A DNA stretch of 64,000 nucleotides, taken from NCBI RefSeq assembly GCF_030418295.1, contig NZ_JAUHQA010000001.1, forward strand, positions 310,001 to 374,000, in the 5' to 3' direction. The translations under genes and the position numbers were made by a program. Shown piece after piece: positions 1 through 10,620 of this stretch. This stretch comes from Demequina muriae. GTDB taxonomy: Bacteria > Actinomycetota > Actinomycetes > Actinomycetales > Demequinaceae. The notes beneath the pieces are model-generated. The model ran no database searches and was not told where the DNA came from. It was given only the letters and a program-made list of their open reading frames with translations. Each line of letters opens with the position of its first letter. Position 1 is the first letter of the stretch.

Positions 1-1018
1 TCCCGCTCGATGCTGGCGCGAAGCCGTGGCCGTCGTCTCGGACGTCCACGCTCACCGCGTGCTCCTCCCAGCGAAGGACCACGTCGATGCGGCTCGCCTC
101 GGAGTGCCGGGTCGCATTGGTGAGCGCCTCCTGTGCCACACGGAAGATCGCGAGATCCATCCCCGGAGACAACGCAGACGGCTCTCCCTCCACGGTAAGC
201 CTCACGGGCGTATCCGTGGTGTCGAGGCGGTGGATGAGACGCGGAAGCTCGTCGAGGCCCGGCTGCGGAGCGAGGTCGCCATCGCCACCGCCTCTCAGGA
301 CCCCGAGCAGGCGGCGCATCTCCCCCATCGCCTCGCGCGCGACGGCCTCGGCGGCCGAGAGATCCCGGACCTCGTCGGCGTGGTCGTCTCCGAGCCGGCG
401 GCGGATCGCCTGGAGCTGGATCGTCACGACGGTGAGCGAGTGCGCGACCACGTCGTGCAGCTCACGCGCGATGCGTGCGCGCTCATCCGCGATCGCATCG
501 GCCTCTCGCCTGCTCTGCTCACGCTCGAGACGATCCGCCAGGGCGATCGCCTCAGCGGAGCGCTCGGCTCGCGCCGCGGTGCCGACCCCGACGAGCCACG
601 GCCCCGCGAGGAACACGGCGGACGCGGCGAGGTCGGAGAACTCGAACTCCTCTCTCATCACGGCAGCGCCCACGAACGGCACCAGCAGCACCGCGAGGCC
701 TGCGTATCGGCGTGGCGTCGGAGACTCGAATCCCACCGTGTACGCAGCCACGACCAGCGCGAGCACCGTCGAGAACTCGCCCGCGGGATTCGTCAACAGG
801 TCGGACAGCACGAGCACGCTCGCGACAAGGACGGGCGCGGTGCGCCTCCACGCCAACCCGGTGACGCCGACGAGGGCGATGACCAGCCGCCACGCATCGC
901 GTGGGTCGTCGGCCGTCATGGACTCCGCGATCGTGAGCACGATGAATAGGCCGGCGATGGCGATGTCGATCATCGCGGGGCGTGCCAGGCGACCCCACGG
1001 CCGCGCGCGTGCGCTCAC
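1..1018 (-). CDS. Two-component sensor histidine kinase, NarL/DesK type (3' end outside window)
   Basis: The frame stays open to the left edge, so about 339 N-terminal residues are seen. Five or six hydrophobic segments occupy residues 15-150. They are followed by a HisKA_3 dimerisation domain with the phospho-acceptor His188 in ELHDVVAHSL. The start of a HATPase domain follows, with an N-box-like stretch and DDGHGF at the window edge. This family autophosphorylates in response to a membrane signal and passes phosphate to a LuxR-type response regulator, which probably lies just beyond the left edge. The GTG at 1018 or the ATG at 973 could be the start; neither has a clear ribosome binding site. 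The signal cannot be inferred. Confidence 0.85.
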   Translation of the reverse strand, partial: MSARARPWGRLARPAMIDIAIAGLFIVLTIAESMTADDPRDAWRLVIALVGVTGLAWRRTAPVLVASVLVLSDLLTNPAGEFSTVLALVVAAYTVGFESPTPRRYAGLAVLLVPFVGAAVMREEFEFSDLAASAVFLAGPWLVGVGTAARAERSAEAIALADRLEREQSRREADAIADERARIARELHDVVAHSLTVVTIQLQAIRRRLGDDHADEVRDLSAAEAVAREAMGEMRRLLGVLRGGGDGDLAPQPGLDELPRLIHRLDTTDTPVRLTVEGEPSALSPGMDLAIFRVAQEALTNATRHSEASRIDVVLRWEEHAVSVDVRDDGHGFAPASSG

Positions 1019-1121
1019 AAGAGGGAATCTATCGGCCGCGTGATCGCGGCGGAAGGGCCTGTCCGCTTGCCTTCGCACGCCAACGCGAGGTGCGACCCAG
1101 CGCACCAGCGGGATGCGCTCG

Positions 1122-2042
1122 TCAGAACATGACGGTCGCGAAGGTCCCCACGCGAACGAAGCCCACCGCGTCATACGTCGCCAGGGCAGGCGCGTTGAAG
1201 TCGTTCACGTACAGCGACACCGTGGGCGCGATATCCGCGCGGACAGCCTCGACCACGGCGGCCAGCCCCGCGCGGGCGAGGCCGCGGCCGCGCAGATGCG
1301 GGTGGACCCAGACTCCCTGCAGCTGGGCGACTCCGCCCGCGAGCGCGCCCACCTCGGCCTTGAAGACGATCTGCCGACGCCCTTCCGCGATGCCGAACTG
1401 CACGTAGGCGCGCCCCGCCGTCACGAGCCGGTGCAGCCGGTCCTCATACGAGGCGCGACCGTGGCGCATGGGGTCGTATCCCACCTCGCCGATGAACATG
1501 TGCACGCACGCCGGAAGCAATGCGTCGTAGTCGTCCTCTCGAGCCGGGCGGACCGCATCGAGGGCGAGGGAGGGAACGGCGAGGGGCGGCACATGGCGTG
1601 CCTGCCCGTCGATGCGCATGGAGACCTGTCGCGCACGCACCTCGCGGGCAGGTCCCCACCACGGCTCCACCCGACCCCACAGATCCAGGGTGGTCGCCGC
1701 GGGGCCCACCAGCGCGGCGGGCCGGCTGACACGGCTCACCAGCGCCGCGGCGAGCCCCGCCATCCGCTCCTCGCCCGTCTCCGGGTCCACCTCCGGCAGC
1801 ACGGCGCAGACGTTGGCGCCTGCCCAGACAGCTCCGGTGATCTCCCGGCCCCAGCCCGCTCGCCGACGCACCGTCCACAGCCCCGCGGGAAGACTCCCGG
1901 AGGACAGCGCGCCCTCGACATGAGCCATCGGGACCACATTCGCGACCGGGTCCTCCGCGCACATGGCGCGGATCTCCTCCAGGTCGCGCCGCTGCGCCGG
2001 CGCCAGGCTGTGCTGTGCGCGCCGGAGCAGCGAATCGGTCAT
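1122..2042 (-). CDS. GNAT acetyltransferase with N-terminal DUF4081-type domain
   Basis: 306 residues. The first half matches the DUF4081-type domain that precedes GNAT domains in actinobacteria. The second half is a GNAT fold with the acetyl-CoA loop RGRGLA near residue 260 and a C-terminal block with a conserved Tyr (ATYDAVGF). The ATG overlaps the ispG stop (ATGA), so the two are translationally coupled. The same pair occurs in M. tuberculosis (gcpE next to Rv2867c). The acetyl acceptor is unknown. The gene ends the minus-strand block; the 103 bp to the kinase gene show nothing recognisable. Confidence 0.85.
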   Translation of the reverse strand: MTDSLLRRAQHSLAPAQRRDLEEIRAMCAEDPVANVVPMAHVEGALSSGSLPAGLWTVRRRAGWGREITGAVWAGANVCAVLPEVDPETGEERMAGLAAALVSRVSRPAALVGPAATTLDLWGRVEPWWGPAREVRARQVSMRIDGQARHVPPLAVPSLALDAVRPAREDDYDALLPACVHMFIGEVGYDPMRHGRASYEDRLHRLVTAGRAYVQFGIAEGRRQIVFKAEVGALAGGVAQLQGVWVHPHLRGRGLARAGLAAVVEAVRADIAPTVSLYVNDFNAPALATYDAVGFVRVGTFATVMF

Positions 2043-3193
2043 GACCCTGCCATCACCTGCGGGCTCGCGCCCTCGACGGGCTCCATCGTCTCGGCGATGC
2101 GCATCGCCTCTTCGATCAAGGTCTCGACGATCATGCTCTCGGGGACGGTCTTGATGACCTCGCCCTTGACGAAGATCTGGCCCTTGCCGTTGCCGGACGC
2201 CACGCCGAGGTCCGCCTCGCGCGCCTCGCCAGGCCCGTTGACGACGCAGCCCATGACGGCCACGCGGAGCGGGACCTCCATGCCCTCGAGACCCGCCGTG
2301 ACCTTCTCGGCGAGCTCGTACACATCCACCTGGGCACGCCCACACGAGGGGCACGAGACGATCTCGAGCTTGCGGGGGCGCAGGTTGAGGCTCTGGAGGA
2401 TCTGGATCCCCACCTTCACCTCTTCGACGGGCGGGGCCGACAGCGACACCCGGATGGTGTCGCCGATGCCCTGGCTCAGCAGCGCGCCGAACGCCGTCGC
2501 GGACTTGATGGTGCCCTGGAAGGCGGGTCCTGCCTCGGTCACGCCGAGGTGGAGCGGCCAGTCGCCGCGCTCGGAGAGCTGGCGGTAGGCCTCGACCATG
2601 ATCACGGGGTCGTTGTGCTTGACCGAGATCTTGAAGTCGTGGAAGTCGTGCTCCTCGAACAGGCTCGCCTCCCACACGGCGGACTCGACGAGCGCCTCAG
2701 GCGTCGCCTTGCCGTACTTCTTCAGCAGGCGGGGGTCGAGCGACCCGGCGTTGACGCCGATGCGGATCGACGTGCCGTGGTCCTTCGCGGCCTGCGCGAT
2801 CTCTTTGATCTGGTCGTCGAACTTCCGGATGTTGCCGGGGTTCACGCGGACGGCGGCGCAGCCAGCCTCGATCGCGGCGAACACGTACTTGGGCTGGAAG
2901 TGGATGTCCGCGATCACGGGGATCTGAGACTTCTTGGCGATGATGTGCAGCACATCCGCGTCGTCCTGCGTGGGGCACGCGACGCGCACGATGTCGCAAC
3001 CGGACGCCGTGAGCTCCGCGATCTGCTGCAGAGTGCCGTTGATGTCCGTGGTCTTGGTGGTCGTCATCGACTGCACGCTCACGGGGGCGTCACCGCCCAC
3101 GTCGACGCTGCCCACCTTGATCTTGCGCGTCTTCTTGCGAGGCGCCAGGGTGGGCGGGGGCATCGCGGGCATTCCTAGTCCGATGGAAGTCAC
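2039..3193 (-). CDS. ispG: 4-hydroxy-3-methylbut-2-enyl-diphosphate synthase (GcpE)
   Basis: 384 residues, the usual length for the bacterial enzyme. It reductively converts methylerythritol cyclodiphosphate to HMBPP, the penultimate step of the MEP isoprenoid pathway, using a [4Fe-4S] cluster. The cluster ligands are visible as Cys281 and Cys284 (CPSCG) and Cys316 with the catalytic Glu323 ([10 protein letters not shown]). The N-terminal TIM barrel includes VRVNPGNI and the DIHFQPKY motif. It lies downstream of the site-2 protease gene and two genes from dxr, so two MEP-pathway enzymes share this block. The start is followed by a basic segment typical of actinobacterial IspG. Confidence 0.97.
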   Translation of the reverse strand: MTSIGLGMPAMPPPTLAPRKKTRKIKVGSVDVGGDAPVSVQSMTTTKTTDINGTLQQIAELTASGCDIVRVACPTQDDADVLHIIAKKSQIPVIADIHFQPKYVFAAIEAGCAAVRVNPGNIRKFDDQIKEIAQAAKDHGTSIRIGVNAGSLDPRLLKKYGKATPEALVESAVWEASLFEEHDFHDFKISVKHNDPVIMVEAYRQLSERGDWPLHLGVTEAGPAFQGTIKSATAFGALLSQGIGDTIRVSLSAPPVEEVKVGIQILQSLNLRPRKLEIVSCPSCGRAQVDVYELAEKVTAGLEGMEVPLRVAVMGCVVNGPGEAREADLGVASGNGKGQIFVKGEVIKTVPESMIVETLIEEAMRIAETMEPVEGASPQVMAGS

Positions 3194-3238
3194 AGTGTCA
3201 TTATCTCCTCAAGATCGGGGAAGCCGGTCCGGGGCACG

Positions 3239-4549
3239 TCACACGATCCTGACGGGTGCGACGATGTCCGCGTAGATGAGAACGACGCCCATGACCAGCA
3301 GAATTCCGAAGACGGCGTAGGCGACCGGCATCATGCGTGCCACGTCGACCGGTGCGGGGGTCGGCAGCGACCTCAGCCGCGCCCACCCGTTCTTGATCCC
3401 CTGCCACAATGCGGACGCGACATGGCCTCCGTCGAGCGGCACGAGCGGGATCATGTTGAAGGCGAACAGGGCGAGGTTGAGCCCACCCAACAGCATCAGC
3501 ATGTCCGCGACCTTCTGCGAAAGCCCGTAGCCGTCGACCTCGGCGCCGGAGATCTCTCCGGCCACGCGGCCCACGCCCACCACGCCCATGATCGAGTCCT
3601 GGCTGCGCTCCTCCAGCCCCAGAGCGGCGCGCGACACGTCGTACAGGTGCACCGGCAATGTCGCGACCACCTCGACCGTGCGGCCCAGGTAGTCCCACGT
3701 CAACGCCGCGCCGGCGGTGATGGACTGCGGCTCGGTCACCACCTCGGAGTAGACGCCGAGGTACCCGACGGTCTCCGTCAGCGGTGCGCCGGACGCGTCG
3801 AGCACCACCTCACCGTCGTCGCTCAGCAGGGCCCTGTCGCGCTCCCCTGGCGTCACCGTGAGCGCGAGCGGCTCGCCATCGCGCGTCACATCGAGGGTCA
3901 GGGTCTCCCCGGGCGAGTCCGCGATGATCCCCGTGGCCTGCTCCCAGTCGTCGACGACAGTGCCCCCCACCGCGACGATGGTGTCGCCCGCCTCGAGGCC
4001 AGCCTCGCTGGCGGGAGAGGTCGGGTCGCCCGCGGCGCACTCCGTGGCGGCCGCGGCCGGCACGCACGGCACGACCTCCCCGACCGTGAGGGACTGCGTG
4101 GGCGACCCCACCGTCGTGAGCACGGCCGTGAAGATGAGGACGGCCAGGACGAGGTTGACGAGAGGGCCGCCGAGCATGACGATCGCCTTCTTCCACCACG
4201 CCAGGTGGTAGAAGGCGCGGGCGTCCTCGCCCGGCTGGATCTCCTCGACTGCTGCCTCACGCGCATCGGCGATGAGCCGCGAAGCCCACCCCGTGCCGCG
4301 CACCGGCTTGACCCGGTCCTCGGGGGGAATCATGCCCACCAGACGCACGTAACCGCCGAGCGGGATGGCCTTGACGCCGTACTCGGTCTCGCGTCCGCGA
4401 CGCGACCACACCCGTGGGCCGAATCCCACGAAGTACTCGCTCACGCGCACCCCGAACTTCTTGGCGGGCACCATGTGCCCCACCTCGTGCAGCGCGATCG
4501 AGACCAGCAGTCCGATCACCAGCACCAGGATGCCGATCAGCGTGTCCAT
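3239..4549 (-). CDS. Site-2 protease family M50 metalloprotease (RseP/Rip1-like)
   Basis: 436 residues. The first transmembrane segment carries the zinc-binding HEVGH (His21-Glu22-His25). The third zinc ligand is Asp373 in the C-terminal membrane motif PLDGGH. A single PDZ domain lies around residues 165-260, with further membrane helices at about 105-130 and 410-430. Family members cut transmembrane substrates such as anti-sigma factors after a first cleavage. The M. tuberculosis homologue Rip1 lies in the same position between dxr and gcpE. The insert around residues 150-175 contains two Cys residues on the predicted external side. Substrates here are unknown. Confidence 0.92.
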   Translation of the reverse strand: MDTLIGILVLVIGLLVSIALHEVGHMVPAKKFGVRVSEYFVGFGPRVWSRRGRETEYGVKAIPLGGYVRLVGMIPPEDRVKPVRGTGWASRLIADAREAAVEEIQPGEDARAFYHLAWWKKAIVMLGGPLVNLVLAVLIFTAVLTTVGSPTQSLTVGEVVPCVPAAAATECAAGDPTSPASEAGLEAGDTIVAVGGTVVDDWEQATGIIADSPGETLTLDVTRDGEPLALTVTPGERDRALLSDDGEVVLDASGAPLTETVGYLGVYSEVVTEPQSITAGAALTWDYLGRTVEVVATLPVHLYDVSRAALGLEERSQDSIMGVVGVGRVAGEISGAEVDGYGLSQKVADMLMLLGGLNLALFAFNMIPLVPLDGGHVASALWQGIKNGWARLRSLPTPAPVDVARMMPVAYAVFGILLVMGVVLIYADIVAPVRIV

Positions 4550-4573
4550 GCTCCTACCCTACGTATTCGTGGT

Positions 4574-5722
4574 TCAGCCAATGAGCGCCGCGGCCCTCTC
4601 ACGCGCCCATCGCTCCGCCTCATCGACGGCGTCGAGCGACAGCTCCGCGGGAGCCTCGTACTGCTCCACAACGCTTCGCACCGTGTCGACGATCCCGAGG
4701 AACGGCAGCCGCCCGTCGACGAACGCCTGCACGCACTCCTCGTTCGCCGCATTGAACACTGCGGGGTGGAGGGCCGATGCGGCCACGGCGGCGCGCGCGA
4801 CGCGGACGGCGGGGAACGCATCTTCGTCGAGGGGCTCGAAGGTCCAGGCGGTCGCCTGCGTCCAGTCACAGCCGGGCACGGCATCTGCCAGGCGGTCCGG
4901 CCACGACAGCCCGAGCGCGATCGGGAGGCGCATGTCCGGCGGAGACGCCTGCGCGAGCGTGCTGCCGTCGATGAACTCGACCATCGAGTGCACCACCGAC
5001 TGGGCGTGCACGACCACATCGATGCGCTCCATCGGAATGTCGAACAGCAGATGCGCCTCGATCACCTCGAGGGCCTTGTTGACCATGGAGGCGGAGTTGA
5101 TCGTCACCACCGGGCCCATGTCCCAGGTGGGGTGACGCAGTGCGTCCGCCGCGGTGACATCGGCCAGCTCGGCGCGGGTCCGGCCGCGGAAGGCACCGCC
5201 CGACGCCGTCACGACGAGCCTGCGCACCTCATCGGCGCGGCCTCCGCGGAGCGCCTGCGCGAGAGCCGAGTGCTCGGAGTCCACAGGAACGATCTGACCC
5301 TCGCGGCGCACGGCGGCCTTGACCAGCGCCCCACCCGCCACCAGCGACTCCTTGTTGGCGAGCGCCAGGGTGCTGCCCGCCTCGAGCGCGGCGAGCGTGG
5401 GACGCAGTCCCACTGAGCCGGTGATGCCGTTGAGCACCACGTCAGCACCACAGCCTGCCGCCGCGACCACCGCATCGGGCCCCGCTGCCACCTCGATGCC
5501 GGGGAGCGCTCGCGCGATCTCAGCCGCCGCGTCGGCCGATGCGACGGCCACCAGCGCCGGGCGCACCGCGAGCGCTTGGGCGATCACCGCGTCGGGATCC
5601 GAGCCGCCTGCGGCGAGGGCGACCACGTCGAAGCGGTCGGGGTGGCGCGCGATCACATCGAGCGCCTGGGTGCCGATCGATCCGGTCGACCCCAGCAGCG
5701 AGACGGTGCGCGAAGCGCTCAC
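4574..5722 (-). CDS. dxr: 1-deoxy-D-xylulose 5-phosphate reductoisomerase
   Basis: 382 residues; first committed step of the MEP pathway, NADPH- and divalent-metal-dependent. The nucleotide-binding loop LLGSTGSIG is at residues 9-17. The catalytic-domain motifs TASGGAFRG and [16 protein letters not shown] and the flexible-loop region follow. I chose the GTG at 5722 because it gives the standard N-terminus directly before the Rossmann loop and overlaps the stop of the upstream gene as GTGA. Much longer in-frame reading would overlap the DivIVA-repeat gene and is not credible. Confidence 0.96.
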   Translation of the reverse strand: MSASRTVSLLGSTGSIGTQALDVIARHPDRFDVVALAAGGSDPDAVIAQALAVRPALVAVASADAAAEIARALPGIEVAAGPDAVVAAAGCGADVVLNGITGSVGLRPTLAALEAGSTLALANKESLVAGGALVKAAVRREGQIVPVDSEHSALAQALRGGRADEVRRLVVTASGGAFRGRTRAELADVTAADALRHPTWDMGPVVTINSASMVNKALEVIEAHLLFDIPMERIDVVVHAQSVVHSMVEFIDGSTLAQASPPDMRLPIALGLSWPDRLADAVPGCDWTQATAWTFEPLDEDAFPAVRVARAAVAASALHPAVFNAANEECVQAFVDGRLPFLGIVDTVRSVVEQYEAPAELSLDAVDEAERWARERAAALIG

Positions 5723-6273
5723 GCGGCCCCGAGCAGGATGTCGACGGTACGCGCGAGGTAGGCGTCCACGACGCGCTCCTCGTAGGCGCCCCACGCGCGG
5801 CGTCGCTTGAAGGTGAGGCTCCGCACGTCCTCCGCCGTCAGCGGTCGGCCCTGATCGAAGAACGCGGTGAGGCGGTCGAGCGCGGCGTCGACCTCGGCGC
5901 GGTCGTACCCCGTGTGGAGGGTGCCCGGCGCCGCGAATCTCTCCCCCGCCGGCCGGCGCAGGCGCGGGTACAGCACCTGGGCACGCCTCGCGAGCTCCGC
6001 CATCCACGCGTCGTGACCGTGCTCCTTGATGAACCGCTCACGGACTCGCACGGCGAACGCGACCTCGAGGCGGTCCAGGGCCGAGTCCACCGCGGCGGTG
6101 GAGTAGCCCCCGCGCTTGAGGTCGAAGCTGGCGCGCCGCACGTCGATCGCGGCGAGCTCGTCGGACAGCCCGGGCTGCTCGTACGCGGCGCGCGCGTGGT
6201 TGAAGTACTCGTCGACCTCCGCCATGCGGTAGCCGAGCGCGAATGTGCGCACCCGTGGGAACAGGTCGGCCAT
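5719..6273 (-). CDS. DivIVA-domain repeat protein
   Basis: 184 residues. Two DivIVA-like units are visible: one near residues 8-25 ([18 protein letters not shown]) with a follow-up block [20 protein letters not shown], and another near residues 115-140 ([14 protein letters not shown]). Each is followed by a basic helix, as in the GYxxxEVDxFL motif of DivIVA. There is no transmembrane segment and no long coiled coil, so it is not full-length Wag31/DivIVA. The start codon shares one base with the rlmN stop (TGATG) and its stop overlaps the dxr start. Function unknown; a cytoplasmic partner of polar or septal proteins is an inference. Confidence 0.75.
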   Translation of the reverse strand: MADLFPRVRTFALGYRMAEVDEYFNHARAAYEQPGLSDELAAIDVRRASFDLKRGGYSTAAVDSALDRLEVAFAVRVRERFIKEHGHDAWMAELARRAQVLYPRLRRPAGERFAAPGTLHTGYDRAEVDAALDRLTAFFDQGRPLTAEDVRSLTFKRRRAWGAYEERVVDAYLARTVDILLGAA

Positions 6274-7382
6274 CAGTCCTCCTTGATCGCGAGCTGCCCG
6301 CAGGCGCCGTCGATGTCGCTGCCTCGAGTATCCCTGATGGTGGTCGGAATCCCGTGATCCCGGAGCGTGTGCACGAACTCTCGTTCCACCGCGGGGTCGG
6401 ACGCAGTCCAGATGGACCCCGGGGTGGGGTTGAGCGGGATGGGATTCACATGCACCCAGCCGTCCCCACGCTCGCGCAGCTTGCGGGCCAACAGGGCCGC
6501 GCGATGCGCCTGGTCGTTCATGTCGCGGATCAGCGCATACTCGATCGACACGCGACGGCCCGTCGCGGCGTAGTAGCGATACGCAGCGTCGAGCGCCTCG
6601 TCCACCGTCCACCTGGTGTTGATGGGCACGATCTCGTTGCGCAGCTCGTCGTCGGGCGCGTGCAGCGACAGCGCGAGCGTCACCGGGATGCCCTCCTTGG
6701 TGAGCTTGTCCATCGCCGGCACCAGTCCCACGGTGGAGACGGTGACGTGACGCGCCGACAGCCCGAAGCCATGAGGCTCAGGGGCCACCAGGGCGCGCAC
6801 CGTCTCCATCACGGCCTTGTAGTTGGCGAGGGGCTCACCCATCCCCATGAAGACCACGTTCGACAGGCGCACCGGCTCACCCAGCTCGCCGTCGCGCGAG
6901 GAGCGCGCCGCGAGCCGCACCTGCTCGATGATCTCGGCGGCTGAGAGGTTGCGCGTGAGACCCATCTGGCCGGTCGCGCAGAACGGACACGCCATGCCGC
7001 AGCCCGCCTGGCTCGTCACGCACAGCGTCGCGCGCTCCGGGTACTTCATCAGCACCGACTCGACCTTCACGCCATCGTGCAGGTTCCACAGCGTCTTGCG
7101 CGTGTCTCCCCCGTCCGCCACGAGTGACTTCACCGGGGTCATCAGCGACGGGAACATCTCCGCCGCAAGGTCATCGCGCACCGATGCCGGCAGGTCCGTC
7201 ATGTCGTCGGGATCCACCGTGAGGTGGGTGTAGTAATGCGTCTCGAGCTGCTTCGCGCGGAACGCGGGCAGCCCGCGCTCCCGCATGCTCTCGACGCGTT
7301 CGTCGTGAGTGAGGTCGGCGAAGTGACGAGGCGCCTTGCCGCGCCGGGGCGCCGACATCTGGAGCAGTGGTCGATCAGTCAT
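6273..7382 (-). CDS. rlmN: Dual-specificity 23S rRNA/tRNA adenine-C2 methyltransferase
   Basis: 369 residues. A radical-SAM enzyme that methylates A2503 of 23S rRNA and A37 of some tRNAs. The iron-sulfur cluster motif CGMACPFC puts Cys128, Cys132 and Cys135 in the usual CX3CX2C spacing, followed by GMGEPLANY and the C-terminal block [10 protein letters not shown] with the mechanistically important Cys. The start ATG at 7382 overlaps the cdsA stop (ATGA). It is part of the cdsA-rlmN-dxr run conserved in actinobacteria. Confidence 0.96.
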   Translation of the reverse strand: MTDRPLLQMSAPRRGKAPRHFADLTHDERVESMRERGLPAFRAKQLETHYYTHLTVDPDDMTDLPASVRDDLAAEMFPSLMTPVKSLVADGGDTRKTLWNLHDGVKVESVLMKYPERATLCVTSQAGCGMACPFCATGQMGLTRNLSAAEIIEQVRLAARSSRDGELGEPVRLSNVVFMGMGEPLANYKAVMETVRALVAPEPHGFGLSARHVTVSTVGLVPAMDKLTKEGIPVTLALSLHAPDDELRNEIVPINTRWTVDEALDAAYRYYAATGRRVSIEYALIRDMNDQAHRAALLARKLRERGDGWVHVNPIPLNPTPGSIWTASDPAVEREFVHTLRDHGIPTTIRDTRGSDIDGACGQLAIKED

Positions 7383-8353
7383 GAGGTTCCCAACAGAAGT
7401 CCGAATACGACGTAGGCCACGGGCGCGGCGAAGAGCAGCGAGTCGATGCGATCCATGATGCCGCCGTGACCCGGGATCACGCTGGACATGTCCTTGACCT
7501 GGATGTCGCGCTTGACCGCGGACTCCGCCAGATCGCCCAGGACGGCGGCGCATGCCGAGGCGAGGCCGACGACGGCACCGATCCACCACCGGCCATCGAA
7601 GAAGAAGAAGGCGGCGATCGACGCCGTGACCGTGCCGAGCACCAGACCGCCAGCGAAGCCCTCCCAGGTCTTCTTGGGGCTCACGCGCGGGGCCATCGGG
7701 TGCTTGCCGAACAGCATGCCGGCGAACAGCCCCCCGGTGTCGGAGCCGACGGCGGCGAGCACCACCACGATCACGCGCTGCCACCCGTCCGGCGACAGCT
7801 CCATGAGCACCATGAAGGACGCGAGGAACGGGATCCACAGCAGCGTGAGCATCGACGCCATGGAGTCGGCGAGAGTGTTCTCGATGCGCTCGTCGACCAC
7901 GCGCCAGGCGACCGTGCCCGCGCATCCGACCATGAGCGCCACGACCAGTCCCTCGGGACCGCCGTACCAGGTCGCGACCACGAGGCCCACGGTCGCCAGT
8001 CCGATCGGTGCCAGCGGGACGCGGCGGTCCGTCCGCGCGAGCACCCGGCGCCACTCAATGACCGCGGCGAACGCGCCGATGCAGACCAATGCGGCAAGTG
8101 CCAAGGGGTGCCACCACGCTGCGGCGATCACGCCGCCGAGCAGGAACAGGCCCACCGCAGCGGCGATGGGCATGTTGCGCCCCGATCGGGAGATGGGGGC
8201 GACCTGCGGAACGGGCTCCTCGACCCCCTCCGGCGCTGAAGGGTCGACCCGCGGGTCATCCACGCCGTCGCGCACCACAGCCGTGCCGAACTGCGCCGCC
8301 GGGGCGGTGCTCGCGGGGGCGTCGGCTGGGCGACTGCGTCGGAAGATGCTCAT
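7379..8353 (-). CDS. cdsA: Phosphatidate cytidylyltransferase
   Basis: 324 residues. It makes CDP-diacylglycerol, the precursor of the phospholipids, in the membrane. About 75 polar residues precede roughly eight transmembrane helices. The family signature is intact near the C-terminus: [20 protein letters not shown] followed by GIMDRIDS. The ATG at 8353 gives the short polar N-terminus; an earlier in-frame start would overlap frr. The 28-bp gap to frr fits an operon. Confidence 0.95.
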   Translation of the reverse strand: MSIFRRSRPADAPASTAPAAQFGTAVVRDGVDDPRVDPSAPEGVEEPVPQVAPISRSGRNMPIAAAVGLFLLGGVIAAAWWHPLALAALVCIGAFAAVIEWRRVLARTDRRVPLAPIGLATVGLVVATWYGGPEGLVVALMVGCAGTVAWRVVDERIENTLADSMASMLTLLWIPFLASFMVLMELSPDGWQRVIVVVLAAVGSDTGGLFAGMLFGKHPMAPRVSPKKTWEGFAGGLVLGTVTASIAAFFFFDGRWWIGAVVGLASACAAVLGDLAESAVKRDIQVKDMSSVIPGHGGIMDRIDSLLFAAPVAYVVFGLLLGTS

Positions 8354-8381
8354 GGATCGGCCCCGGAGAGGCGGCGCGAGG

Positions 8382-8939
8382 CTAGACCTCGAGCAGCTCG
8401 CTCTCCTTGTGAGCGAGCAGAGCGTCGATCGCGTCGACATGCCGCTTCGTGAGGCCGTCGAGCTCCTTCTCCGCCCGCGATCCCTCGTCCTCGCCCACGT
8501 CGCCGTCCTTGACCGCGGCGTCGATGAGGTCCTTCGCCTTGCGGCGCATGTTCCTGACCGTCACCCGGGCGTCCTCTGCCTTGCTCTTGGCGAGCTTGAC
8601 GTAGTCGCGACGGCGCTCCTCGGTGAGCTGCGGCATCTGGATGCGCAGCACGGTGCCGTCGTCGGAGGGGTTGACGCCCAGGTCGGACTTGCGCAGCGCG
8701 GAGTCGATCTCCTTCTTCACGGACGCGTCGTAAGGCGAGATGAGCACCATGCGAGCCTCGGGCACCGTGATCGATGCCAGCTGCTGCAACGGAGTGGGCG
8801 CGCCGTAGTAGTCGACGGTGATGTTCGCGAACATCGACGCCGATGCCTGGCCGCTGCGGATGCCTGCGAAGTTGTCCTTCGCCACCGCAACGGCGTTGTC
8901 CATGTTCTCCTCGGCCTCGAGAAGGATGTCGTCAATCAC
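8382..8939 (-). CDS. frr: Ribosome recycling factor
   Basis: 185 residues, exactly the family length. It splits the post-termination ribosome together with EF-G. The protein is all helix and a small beta domain: the start [13 protein letters not shown], the conserved GRASAS-like stretch here as GQASASMF, and the C-terminal [10 protein letters not shown] helix are visible. It sits in the universal order rpsB-tsf-pyrH-frr-cdsA, 23 bp after pyrH. Confidence 0.97.
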   Translation of the reverse strand: MIDDILLEAEENMDNAVAVAKDNFAGIRSGQASASMFANITVDYYGAPTPLQQLASITVPEARMVLISPYDASVKKEIDSALRKSDLGVNPSDDGTVLRIQMPQLTEERRRDYVKLAKSKAEDARVTVRNMRRKAKDLIDAAVKDGDVGEDEGSRAEKELDGLTKRHVDAIDALLAHKESELLEV

Positions 8940-8962
8940 GTGTGCTCCCTTGTCTGCACGGC

Positions 8963-9712
8963 TCAGGCCGTGACCAGCGTGCCGATTCTCTCACCCAGGA
9001 GCGCACGAGTCACATTGCCCGGCTCCTCGAGTCCGAACACGACCATCGGCATGGCGTTGTCCTTGGCGAGCGAGAAGGCGGCGGCGTCCATGACGTCGAG
9101 TCCCTGCTTGAGCGCGTCCCCGTAGGTGACGTGGTCGAGGCGCGTCGCGCTCGAGTCCTTGCGCGGGTCGGCGGTGTAGACGCCGTCGACCCCGTTCTTG
9201 CCCATCAGCACCTCGGTGCAGCCCACCTCGAGTGCGCGCTGCAGCGACACGGTGTCGGTCGAGAAGTAGGGCATGCCCGCTCCTGCACCGAAGATCACCA
9301 CGCGGCCCTTCTCCATGTGCCGCACGGCGCGCAGCGGGATGTACGGCTCCGCGACCTGGCCCATGGTGATGGCGGTCTGGACCCTCGTGGCCACGCCGGC
9401 CTGCTCCAGGAAGTCCTGCAGCGCGAGGGCGTTCATCACGGTGCCCAGCATGCCCATGTAGTCGGCGCGTGCCCGTTCCATGCCGCGCTCCGAGAGGTCC
9501 GCACCCCGGAAGAAGTTTCCGCCTCCGACGACGATGCAGACCTGCACGCCTTCCTTGACTGCCTTGGCGATCTCACCCGCGATGCGGTTGATGACGTCGG
9601 CATCGAGCCCGACGGACCCACCGCCGAACATCTCACCCGACAGCTTCAGCAGAACGCGCCGCGCCCGTCCAGAGTCCGCGGTGTCCGGTCTCATGGTGGT
9701 GGGCTCGGACAT
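8963..9712 (-). CDS. pyrH: UMP kinase
   Basis: 249 residues. Phosphorylates UMP to UDP in pyrimidine nucleotide synthesis; an amino acid kinase fold. The phosphate-binding start [12 protein letters not shown] is preceded by about 20 extra residues. The core [11 protein letters not shown], the [15 protein letters not shown] block and the nucleotide-binding [14 protein letters not shown] are intact. The 59-bp gap to tsf could carry a promoter but I see no clear one. Confidence 0.96.
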   Translation of the reverse strand: MSEPTTMRPDTADSGRARRVLLKLSGEMFGGGSVGLDADVINRIAGEIAKAVKEGVQVCIVVGGGNFFRGADLSERGMERARADYMGMLGTVMNALALQDFLEQAGVATRVQTAITMGQVAEPYIPLRAVRHMEKGRVVIFGAGAGMPYFSTDTVSLQRALEVGCTEVLMGKNGVDGVYTADPRKDSSATRLDHVTYGDALKQGLDVMDAAAFSLAKDNAMPMVVFGLEEPGNVTRALLGERIGTLVTA

Positions 9713-9771
9713 CGGGGCCTCCTAGGGTCGCGGCGCGTCGTGCTGTGTGGTCGAGTCTCCTGACGGGAAGA

Positions 9772-10611
9772 CTACGCTCCCACGCGGAAGCGTGCGAAGC
9801 CGGTCACCTGGCCGCCAGCGGCCTCGATGACCTTGCCGACCGTGGTCTTCGGGTCCTTCGCGAATGCCTGGTCCACCAGGGTGTTCTCCTTGAAGAACCC
9901 GTTGAGGCGGCCCTCGACGATCTTCGGCAGGGCGCCCTCGGGCTTGCCCTCTGCCTTGGCCGTCTCTTCGGCGACGCGACGCTCGTTGGCGACCGTCTCC
10001 TCGGGCACGTCCTCGCGCACGAGGTACGTGGGCGAGTACGCCGCGATGTGCATCGCGATGTCGCGTGCGACCTCGCCGGCCTTCGCGTCGGAGCCCACCA
10101 GGACGCCCACCTGGGCGGGGAGGTCCTTGTTGGTGCGGTGGAGGTACTCGGTCACGACCGGAGCCTCGATGCGTGCGACACGGCGCAGGACGATCTTCTC
10201 GCCCAGGATGCCGGCCTCGGCGTCGATGACGTCCTGAAGCGACGTGCCATTGAACTGCGAGGCGAGTGCCGCCTCGGCCGAGTCCGAGCCCGATGCGACG
10301 ACCGCGTCGAGCACGGTCTGCGCCAGGGCCACGAACTTGTCGTTCTTCGCGACGAAGTCGGTCTCGGAGTTGAGCTCGATGAGCGTGCCCACCTGGCCGC
10401 CATCCACATCCTGGATGGATGCGGCGACGAGGCCCTCGGAGGCCGACCGGCCCTCACGCTTGGTGACGCCCTTGAGGCCCTTCACGCGCAGGATGTCGAC
10501 GGCCTTGTCGAGGTCGCCCTCGGCCTCGTCCAGCGCCTTCTTGACGTCGAGCATGCCCGCACCCGTGCGCTCACGGAGCGCCTGGATGTCAGCAACGGTG
10601 TAGTTCGCCAT
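9772..10611 (-). CDS. tsf: Translation elongation factor Ts
   Basis: 279 residues. Guanine nucleotide exchange factor for EF-Tu. The N-terminal UBA-like domain has the signature RERTGAGMLDVKKAL, and the core has TDFVAKND, the EF-Tu-contacting motif. The length is normal for actinobacteria. It is only 9 bp from the rpsB stop, so the two are co-transcribed. Confidence 0.97.
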   Translation of the reverse strand: MANYTVADIQALRERTGAGMLDVKKALDEAEGDLDKAVDILRVKGLKGVTKREGRSASEGLVAASIQDVDGGQVGTLIELNSETDFVAKNDKFVALAQTVLDAVVASGSDSAEAALASQFNGTSLQDVIDAEAGILGEKIVLRRVARIEAPVVTEYLHRTNKDLPAQVGVLVGSDAKAGEVARDIAMHIAAYSPTYLVREDVPEETVANERRVAEETAKAEGKPEGALPKIVEGRLNGFFKENTLVDQAFAKDPKTTVGKVIEAAGGQVTGFARFRVGA

Positions 10612-10620
10612 AGGGATTCC

